From: Varanus komodoensis
Lineage: Eukaryota; Chordata; Lepidosauria; Squamata; Varanidae
Direction of reading: 5' to 3'
DNA length: 64,000 nucleotides
NCBI RefSeq assembly: GCF_004798865.1
Contig: NW_025335268.1
Coordinates: 111,339,027-111,403,026, forward strand
Shown here: positions 55,567-64,000 of the stretch, in pieces
How positions within the stretch are numbered: position 1 is the stretch's first letter
Layout of the letters: every line of letters begins with the position of its first letter
Program-made: the position numbers and the translations under genes
Notes under the pieces: generated by a model
Told to the model about the DNA's origin: nothing
What the model saw: only the letters and a program-made list of their open reading frames with translations
Databases searched by the model: none

Positions 55567-58412
55567 AGGCTTTAAAAAGTTGTTATACAAGTCAACTGTT
55601 AAAAAATGCTGCTGTTCAATGCACAAAATGGGTTTCTGGGAAAGAAACATGCCATCCCAGCCATGGTCTGCTGGTGCTGCAATGAATGTGTATGTACAAA
55701 TAATGCTTTGAAAGGTAAGTTCATTTCAAAATGCGGGATGTATCTCATAAAACATTGTATAATTTAGATGACATTCAGGTTGCTTCTAGCTGAAATAATC
55801 TATTTTGTTTCCATAGTAACAGGACTCTAGCATAAAGGAACTGAACATTAAAGGAATTTGCAGTGGCTTTCAGTTATGCTTTAACTGGACAATAGAAATT
55901 GATTAGCTGAAGGAACTTATTGCAAAGTCTGCAGATTCTACTGTACTGGTCTTCCTAGGGGTGCCAGCAGAATATACTAGAGCTGACTATCAGGCAACAC
56001 AATCAGGATAGGAACACAGGAAGCTGCAAGATAGGGACCTGGCTCACACTCAATGATAACCCACCAATATAAAAAGCAATGGGTTGTTGTGGATGAGTGG
56101 GAGCTCCGCCTGCAGTATGCTTACATCTTTCACTTTATACAGCAACCAATGACTGATTTAGCAACGCATGATCTATTCCTGCTGCTCATGACATCTGAAC
56201 CTAGACTGCTTGGTTATTTACAGGCCAAACAACTTAACTGTTAACCTGTGCTTTGTTGTTGTGTTGACCAATTTTAATCTGATAGGTTGTTGTTATCATA
56301 TGAAGAGCTCCATTAATCAGGCCCTTGTTCCATGTAGCCAAATATTCTTGTTACTAATTGGCAGTGGCTCTCCAAGTTTTCAGGCAGGAGTTTTTCCATC
56401 CCTTAATGAGAGAGATGGAGGACTGAACCTACAGCCTTCTGCATGCAAATACTATTTTTGGTGGAACTGGATTAAATTTGCAGGTATTGTCATCCATCAT
56501 GGGGAAATAAGTAATACCAATGCACAAATAGAAGCCACTGGAAAGTGTTCCTATGGATGACTTGCAATGAGAAGAGAATGCAGAAGAACCATTCCTCATG
56601 GTGAACCATTACCTTGGTTTGCCACATACATTGTGGTTATGTAATATAAAGTGGGTGGGGAGGAGGAGAAGAGATGACAGCCAGTACAGTATCTGAAGTG
56701 TGTGTGTCTCATCCACTTGATAATTGGTCTCAAATCCTTCTACTTAATGTTTCAGTTGTTTCAATGTTTCAATATCCTCTTACTACATAGCACATCTAAC
56801 AACACTGACAATAAAAAATACAATATTCCCAATAAAACTCAATATCAGTGAAATAAAAGAGAAGAGCAAATAAAACTCCAAACACTAGCCACACTGACAG
56901 TGCAATCCTTTTCATATCTATTCAGAATTAAATGCTATTGCATTAAATGAATTTTACTTTTGGGTACATTGCAAACATAAATACATTAAGACAAGGCATG
57001 CATTTAAAAACAAAATCAAGTCAACTCAAGAGGCTACAGGCAGAAGAAATTCATTTTGTAAAAGATGAAACCCTTTCATCTGCAAGATAATCCCAGCAAA
57101 AGAGCAGGAGTGGGTTATAATGTAATAATAATGGAATGATTATTAAAATACTAAAAACAAAATTAAGTCAATAAACACATCCAAAATATACATAAACATC
57201 ACATGTACATTTTCTATGTCTAGTAAAGGCATTTGCTAAAGATACTGTGCAACCCTTTAGTCCTTGAGTAGGCAGTCCAAGGGCCATACAATACTGGAAA
57301 CCTGCCTGTCAATGATCAGTGGTGGGGCTTCACCCACAGGGATGAACATCTGCCCTTGCAGGTCTTCCATGGACAATAACAGAGTTTTCTACCATCTTGG
57401 TTACACCACAATTAGTGTCCCAGGTACACTGATTTTTTATTGGAAAAAGTTTTGTCATTGGAAAAGACCTTGGAGAATCCTGAAAGCTGAATCTCTGTCT
57501 CAGAACTGAGCCAAAGCACTTTGTGTACCTGAGCTTCTGAACTAAGGTGGCCTCCTATCCAAGCCAATGAGAAGGGTCTGAGTCAAATATTTTTCAGTGT
57601 TCAGCTTTGTCCATCTGCCAACGGTAATAGAATTAAACTTCCTTATTTCACCACTGCTGTTTATCTTTGCTGCTTTCTAATCAAACCCTAGCACGAAGAC
57701 ATTCTATGTGGAACGTGACTTTTTTTCTTTCCTCTCCAACTGGCCTTTGAGAAATCATTGAAAGTCTACTGGCTACAAACAAGCACAGGTGTGCATTCAC
57801 TGGTATACATATTTAAATTTGGATGAGTGGTGGTGGGGGAATCTTAGGGCTGCAATTATTATTATTATTACTATTTTTACTATTTTGCGTTTATTTATTT
57901 GTTTATAGAATCATGTTAGCTGGTCCCTTTTAACAATCTCCTACAACAGATACTACTTGGTTTAATCTATAGATAAAGCAGTAGATTATTTTGTGTTATT
58001 GATTTACTGCTTAAAGTATTAATTGATGGGTCAGTGAGACCTATTTTAATAGAAATACAGCAAATTTTACTGAATGGCCTTGAGGTTATTATTTTGGTTC
58101 AGTCAAAAATTAGTCTTTCCTTCTAATAATGAATGTTGTTTGTTAAATCAACACTTCTGTTCATATATTACAAGCCACCTAGATATAACATTTTGGTAGT
58201 ACACAGTGTATATAGATTTAATCTAAATATAATCAAACTAGCAATTAATTTACATATGGTTAATCAGTTCTAAGTTCTTTAATAACTATATAACTCTATA
58301 AAAATTGGGTAGTACTATAATAGAATGATTGCATACATTCTTGTTCTTCTATGCTTCTTGGTATGAAATACCATCTTTGAAACTTATACCATGCTATAGT
58401 TAGGAACAACAA
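55567..58412. other. unassigned AT-rich intergenic DNA
   Basis: No exon recognised. An (ATT)n-like stretch lies at about 57855-57880. Confidence 0.45.
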
Positions 58413-58434
58413 CAGTAGTAGTAGTAGTAGTAGT
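58413..58434. repeat. (AGT)n microsatellite
   Basis: Seven GTA/AGT units in a row. Confidence 0.9.
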
Positions 58435-58514
58435 TGCTGGTTTTGTTATTTTTATACTGCTTGTAGTCAAAGCTGTGTGGGTGGTTGTCAAGAATAATCA
58501 TAGAATCATACACT

Positions 58515-58602
58515 GAGGTCACCCATCCAGATTCTAACCAGACTTGACCCTGTTTAGCTTCCAAAATTAGGCAGGATCAGACACTTTTAGGGTTGGATAC
58601 TG
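58515..58602 (-). pseudogene. 5S rRNA-derived fragment
   Basis: The + strand phrases ACCCATCCAGATTCTAACCA, GACTTGACCCTGTTTAGCTT and CCAAAATTAGGCAGGATCAG track the reverse complement of vertebrate 5S rRNA (CTCCCATCCAAGTACTAACC, CCGACCCTGCTTAGCTTCCG, and so on) in order over about 88 bases, with roughly 70-75% identity by eye. It includes the internal promoter region. Either a decayed 5S pseudogene or the head of a 5S-derived SINE. Confidence 0.7.
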
Positions 58603-58655
58603 ACACTAATTCAGGTTGGGCTTGAGATGACCTTGGCCCATCATCAATATCTCGT

Positions 58656-58864
58656 CTTTATTGCATTTATATCCTGCCTTTTTCTCCAAGGAGCCCAAGG
58701 TGGCATAGCTGATCCTTCTCTTCCTCTTCTCCATTTTACCTTCAAAACAACCTTGTGAGGTAGGTTAGGAGAAGCAGTGACTGGCCAAAATGACAGTGAC
58801 TTCATAGCTGAGTGGAGATTAAAATCTGAATCTCAGCCCAGCTCTCTAACTATGGCACACTGGT
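58656..58864 (-). repeat. tRNA-derived CORE/MIR-like SINE
   Basis: TTTATATCCTGCCTTTTTCT, AACAACCTTGTGAGGTAGGT and GGCACACTGG lie in the same order as in 31601-31858. Confidence 0.75.
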
Positions 58865-60033
58865 TCTTTTTCAGCCAATGAATGACTATTAAAGAATTTT
58901 TCTAGTGTGTAAGATTAATCTCCCTTATGGCATTAAAATTAATGAGCATTGATTCATCCAGTGACTTTTGATTATCCTCAAGTATTAGATGTCCTTAGAA
59001 TTATGTACATAATCTAATTAGCATGGATGATTGGGACCACAAAGATATCTGGATTTATTAAGTGATATTTGTATTGCTAACTGTGCTCTTCCATGTGCCT
59101 GTTTAATTTCCCAGTGAATATTTATCATATAGCAAGGATACAGGAAGACATTGTCACTGAGAGGTTTTCTTTTTTTTTCTCCCCCAGTATCAGTGCTTGG
59201 AACAGGTAAATCCTTGATTTTTGGATTATAATTAATTTTCTGTTACTTTATATATTTTCACTATAAAGCTAAACATCTCAGAACGCCCCTCATCCCCCCC
59301 CCCAAAGCCACCTGCATTTGCTTCCAGATTCTCAGGGTTTAAACATTTCAGCTTAGAATGTCCTAATGAAATTTAACATCCATTATGGAAGTATCTGGAA
59401 ATTGTCTTGTGAAGCTAAAGTGACACCAACTAATCTACCTGGAATTCATGTTGTCACCAGAGCTGCCTGAGTGAAATATTGTCTTCTTTGGATTTTAGAA
59501 GTGACTGAAGATTAATTCTGTGAAAACACTTCTATGCAGTTGCATAATGATCAGGACGATCAGCAAGAAGAGGACTACTTATGAAATCCTCACATATACA
59601 ATCAGCTTTCTGGTGTATCCCAAACATAGCCAGTGCTAGTGTTTAAGATTCTGTGTTGGTGAAGAAAGTGATATTATCTTCATGGTGATATAAACATTAG
59701 CAAGAAACAAATATTTCACAAAACACTTTATCATCCAAGAAGGTATTTCTGTATTATATGATCCGAACTACAATTCCAGCACTGTAACTGTGTTAATCTG
59801 CAACATCAAAGCCAAAAAAATAATCTTTTGGTACACAGAAACAGGTATGCCATGGTCTTCTGGAGGAAAAACAACTCTGCAGTACTTGGTACCTTATCTC
59901 ATTTAGATGTTTATAAATCATCTTTGAGAGTGTTTCTACCTCTTCAAATGACAGGTGGGCTTGAAGACTCTCAGTCTATAATTCTGATTACATTGAGATG
60001 GCCAGATAAGGTAAACTGAAACATGTTTGTTTG
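58865..60033. other. unassigned AT-rich intergenic DNA
   Basis: No gene or confident repeat recognised. Confidence 0.45.
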
Positions 60034-61690
60034 TTTTTTAAATTTTATTAAGATTTTTACACTAACACTAAAAACATCAATCATCAAATACATTGGACGT
60101 ACTGGGTCAGCCCCCTACTCATATTTTTTAACTATAGTCATATTCAAATCCATCTATAATAACTGAAAAACATCTTTTAAATCTAAGCCAAGTCCTGTTT
60201 CTCTAGCCAATAAAAAAAAAATCCCAAGTTTGATAGAAGTCAGTATCTTCTTTCTCCTTCAGTGATAAAGTCAATCTATCCATTTCTGCACAGTCTTGAA
60301 TCTTTTTTAGAATCAGTTCATTGGTGGGCAATTCCTCACTTTTCCAATGTTGAGCACATGCAATCCTCACCGCAGTGATAACATGTAACATCAAATACAT
60401 TTCTTGTTTACTAATAACTTCTGGCCTAATAAAAAAGGCCTAATAAAAAAACTTCAGGTTTAAAAGCTAAGGGTTTTTGTAACATTTCCTCAAGCCATTT
60501 ATGTATTTTAATCCAATTCTTTTTCACATTGTCGCAAGTCCACCACATGTGGTAAAAAGTAGCCAATTTATGTTTACATTTCCAACATCCATTTGGCATA
60601 TTTGGAAACATCTTAGCTAATTGGTTTGGCAACAGATACCATCTATAAAACATTTTATATAAGTTTTCTTAATACGAAATTGCTAATATTACCTTAATAT
60701 TTCTCTCCCATAGCTTTTGCCACTTTTCTAATTCAATATTATATCCAAAATTTTGTGGCCATGTTATCATAGTTTCCTTAATCTGTTCATCTTCTATTTT
60801 CCTGTCAAGTAAGAAATCATATAATCTTTTAATCATTTCTCATCTGATTTAAGCATCACTTGATCAAATGCTGTTAAGTCCTTATAAAACCCCCATGCTT
60901 TATAGTCTTTAGCATATCTCGATTACATCTGCACCTTATGCAACCAAGAGATATTAGATCCCTGTTCTTGTGTTTCTTGATCTAATTTCAGGCCTCCATC
61001 CTTATCCAAAATATCATCATATCTTATGATCCCTTCAAAGTTCAATGCATTTGGATACACAAAAGTTCCATAGGTGAAAGCCATCTTGATAGTTTATTAT
61101 ACAATTTTAGCTTTAACTTTTCCCACACTGACATTAATGATCTTCTAATAAAGTGACTTAAAAAAGACCCATGTGACCTAGCCTTCTCATACCACATATA
61201 AGCATGCCAACCCATTTGCAAATCATGACCTTCAAGATACAAAATTCTCTTATTTCTTAAAGTTATCCATTCTTTTAGCCAAGTTAAAACAGACGCTTGA
61301 TAATACAACACCCAGTCAGGAAGACCAAAACCACCATTCTTTTTAGCTTCCTGAAGTATTTTTAATTTAATCCTTGGTTTCTTCTTTCTCCAAATAAATT
61401 TTGAAATTTGAACATTTAAATCATCAAAAATTTTTTATCAATTTTTACAGGAATCATTTGAAATAAAAACAAAAGCTTTGATAGTATATTCATTTTAACA
61501 AGTGCTATTCTTCCCATCAAAGATAATTGTAAATTGGCCCATTCTTCCAAATCACCCTTAATATCCTTCAATAGTTTATCGTAATTGTCTTCTTTCAAAG
61601 TAGTACACTTGACTGTAAGATAGATTCCCAAATACTTAATGGACAGCTTTCTGATGATTAGTGATGCTTTATCTGACCTTTAATTAGACC
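60034..61690 (-). mobile_element. L1-clade LINE, ORF2 C-terminal part and 3' end
   Basis: The minus strand reads the post-RT region of an L1-type ORF2: YLGIYL near 61625, LEEWANLQLSLMGRIALVKM, VLYYQASVLTWLKEWITLRN, then WKCKHKLATFYHMWWTCDNV, a CxxC...HxxW(x)C-like Cys/His segment near the C-terminus, and a short A-rich 3' end at about 60034-60050. There are several stops and frame shifts. With 61760-63165 on the other strand it forms one 5'-inverted insertion. Confidence 0.85.
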
Positions 61691-61759
61691 TCAACAGCTG
61701 CAAAGTTGTCTGATATCTTTACTTAAGAAACTAAGAATTATGGATAGTGAAACCTGACC

Positions 61760-62623
61760 TTGATACAGCTGAAGCTTCTGTGTGATGAGAGAGATGGCTG
61801 TTTCCCTTACTTGTTTTTATTGTCATTTTTCTTCTATAATAGGAGTAAAGCTTATATTTTAGCAACAAAGTTTAAGAAAAAGAGAGAGAAATCAGAACAA
61901 AATAAAAAACTTCCGAAACAAATTCAAATACTAGAAGATCACCATTAAAAAGTACTTCAATCCTAACTGAACAATCAATCTTAAATCAATCTTAACTGAA
62001 CTCAGACAATTAAGAAATCAACTAGACATGAAAGAGACAGAAGAAATACAAAAGAAGTCAATTTTTTAAAAGCAAAAACACTTTGAACATGCAAATAAAC
62101 CTGGAAGATATTTAGTGTACTGTCTTAAGAAAGAAATGGAAAGGTTTATAAGAGGGATGAAAAAAGACAATGAAACAACATGTGTTGAAAAGAAAATTCA
62201 TGACCAATTTACTGGTTTTTTTTTCCAAATTTATATTAAAAAATACCAACTTCAGAAGATGGAATGGAGCAGTATATAAAAGAAACATGTCTTGAAAACT
62301 TCACCCCTGAGCAGAGGAAAATACTGAATGATACTATTACTTCTGAAGAACTATCACAAGCCATTAGAGGGCCTTCTCTGCAGTGGTGCCCCACTTGTGG
62401 AATTCTCTCCCCAGAGAGGTTTGCCTGGTGCCATCACTTTATTCTTTTTGGTGCCAGGCTAAAACATTTTTATTCTCCAAATGTTTTAACATTTGATTGT
62501 TTCAATTGGGGTTTTATTGTTGGTTGGAAATTTTATTAGAATGCTGTGTTTTACTTTATTTTATATTGTCTTATTGTTAAACTGTTCCAAGACCATGGTA
62601 AGGGATGATCTAGAAAAGTCTTA

Positions 62624-62662
<39 letters not shown>

Positions 62663-63165
62663 ATATTTAAAAAAGATAAAGCACTTGGTCTGTATGGATT
62701 CACTGCTATGTATTACAAGTGCTTAGAGGAAAAATTTATAGTACTGCAGCAGCAAGTAATGGATGAAATTAAAGAAGAGAAACTATTACTGCCAACATGG
62801 TAGGAAGCCCACGTAAAAAAGGCAATGATCCCACTTCATCACGTTCCTACTGACCTATATCATTATTAAATGTGGATTACAAATTCTTTACTTCAGTAAT
62901 GGCAGATTAAGAAAATGTATGGAAAAACAAATGCATACAGACCAGACTGAATTTGTCCCAAAAAGATTTATGAAAGATAACATTTGTTTTGTAATTGATG
63001 CAATTGAATTGGTGAAGAAGATGAAGAAGAAGAAAGCTGCATTATTCTTTTTAGATGTGGAGAAAGCTTTTAATAACATGTCCTAGTCACTCTTAATGAA
63101 AACTTTCTAATACTTAGACTGTGGTTCAAGCTTTATGAATCAGATTCAAGGATTTTATACTAACA
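61760..63165 (+). mobile_element. L1-clade LINE, inverted ORF2 linker and RT start
   Basis: The + strand reads the region before and into the RT: ENFTPEQRKILNDTITSEEL (62295), then after a nested L2, DKALGLYGFTAMYYKCLEEK (62675), KKAALFFLDVEKAF (63030) and NQIQGFYT (63150). This part precedes the minus-strand block in ORF2 order and has opposite orientation. Several stops. Confidence 0.8.
62366..62665 (+). mobile_element. L2 LINE 3' end nested in L1
   Basis: Codes RAFSAVVPHLWNSLPREV and CQAKTFLF in the same order as 7328-7742, then a 3' UTR and a (ATAA)n run (62622-62665). It splits the L1 reading between LSQAI and DKALG. Confidence 0.8.
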
Positions 63166-63927
63166 CAACATGCTAAGATCTTAAATACTGACAAAGCATG
63201 ATACAGGAAAGTTGCACAGTTAGAAAAACCATGAGCAGAAATCTTATAAATTTCAATGATTATTGAGAGACCAGTCTGACCATTAATTCCATAATATTTT
63301 GATGTGCACCTATATGCAACAATTGAATCCACACAACCCACCGGTAAAACTAGTGGTAGCCCAGAAAGCAACGGTCAATGTGCTTTCCCTTGGCAGTTCA
63401 CCTTTTGATAGCTGTTAAGTGAGCAGAAAGTTAAAGAAAGTCCTGTTTGCCTTCTCTGAGACAATGCCAATTGTTGGTGCCTGCTGCACTTTGACAGCAG
63501 ACACTTCTCAGAATATTGCCCAGGCAAGTCTTGCTATTTAGGACCCACAGAAGTGTGAACCTCTGTGCTTATACAAGTCTGTCTAAAAGTATTTTTTAAA
63601 ATATGAATATATCTGCACATGCCCACACATATACGAGCTATGTTCAGAAAGTAATGAGATACTGTGCTGAAGGAAATATGGACACTGGTTCTGATACACC
63701 ATAGCCTTGTTCAGCTCTGGTACTGCCTCTATCTTCCCAACCTAGAACAGATGTGGAACCATCCTGTCAACCTCTTGCTACCAAGGGCTTTCATTCATAC
63801 TATAATGGTCAGAACAGCTTGATGTGTGCATTCTTTTTGCTTGAAATAAAACAAACAATGTGTGAGCACAGAAATGGAGTGTAGTGATTTGGAAGTTCTG
63901 TCTTGTTTACTTATATAAAGTGTGATC

Positions 63928-63978
<51 letters not shown>

Positions 63979-64000
63979 TTATTTGTGATGGGAAAGTCCA
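63166..64000. other. unassigned intergenic DNA with terminal (TTTA)n
   Basis: No gene recognised. A (TTTA)n tract of about 57 bases at 63928-63984 may be the tail of a LINE lying beyond the right edge or a plain microsatellite. Confidence 0.5.
63928..63984. repeat. (TTTA)n microsatellite
   Basis: About fourteen nearly perfect tetranucleotide units. Confidence 0.95.

Noticed and set aside
40414-64000. Exons of genes expected next to CTH in other amniotes (for example PTGER3)
   Set aside because: No recognisable exon was found; the interval shows only repeats and unassigned DNA.
1-64000. A novel multi-gene system
   Set aside because: Apart from CTH, every substantial coding signal belongs to a known transposon class. 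No clustered unknown genes were seen.

Overview
The window looks like a nuclear genome segment from a squamate reptile, probably a lizard. That is inferred from its repeats: BovB-type RTE, several L2 copies (some still CpG-rich), CR1, an L1-clade element, a DIRS-type tyrosine-recombinase retroelement, hAT-like DNA elements with 8-bp target duplications, and CORE/MIR-like SINEs. Base composition is AT-rich apart from one CpG island near 10.5-11.2 kb.

One host protein gene is supported: CTH, cystathionine gamma-lyase, on the + strand from the start codon at 11056 to a proposed stop at 39486. Eleven exons are unambiguous. They give 397 codons in human register with correct splice sites and phases, including the PLP lysine K212. 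The twelfth exon (8 codons plus stop, 39460-39486) is inferred from a strong acceptor, the expected 405-residue length and a plausible 3' UTR ending near an AATAAA at 40234. The promoter lies in the CpG island (GC box, CCAAT box, no ATG between the likely start region and codon 1).

Layout: 1-2871 holds a BovB 5' half joined to an L2 3' half (minus strand). 2872-4924 is unassigned, with a short telomere-like tract. 4925-8260 is a decayed + strand L2 carrying two later LINE insertions. 8261-10300 is unassigned upstream DNA. 10319-11223 holds a small inverted-repeat element, the CTH promoter and exon 1. 11224-39459 holds CTH exons 2-11 and introns; intron 11 (8.5 kb) carries a broken 5.9-kb DIRS fossil in the same orientation, itself split by a solo LTR. 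39460-40250 is the proposed last exon. 40251-64000 is intergenic, with no host exon recognised. It contains two hAT-like elements with exact 8-bp duplications, an L2 nested in a CR1, an old RTE-like LINE, a 5S rRNA-derived fragment, SINEs, a long Z-DNA-prone repeat and an L1 whose 5' part is inverted (twin priming) and carries a nested L2 tail.

I found no previously undescribed system. The most interesting signals are the layered transposon insertions, the BovB/L2 junction, the hAT element with a duplicated end, and the lineage-specific C-terminus proposed for CTH.
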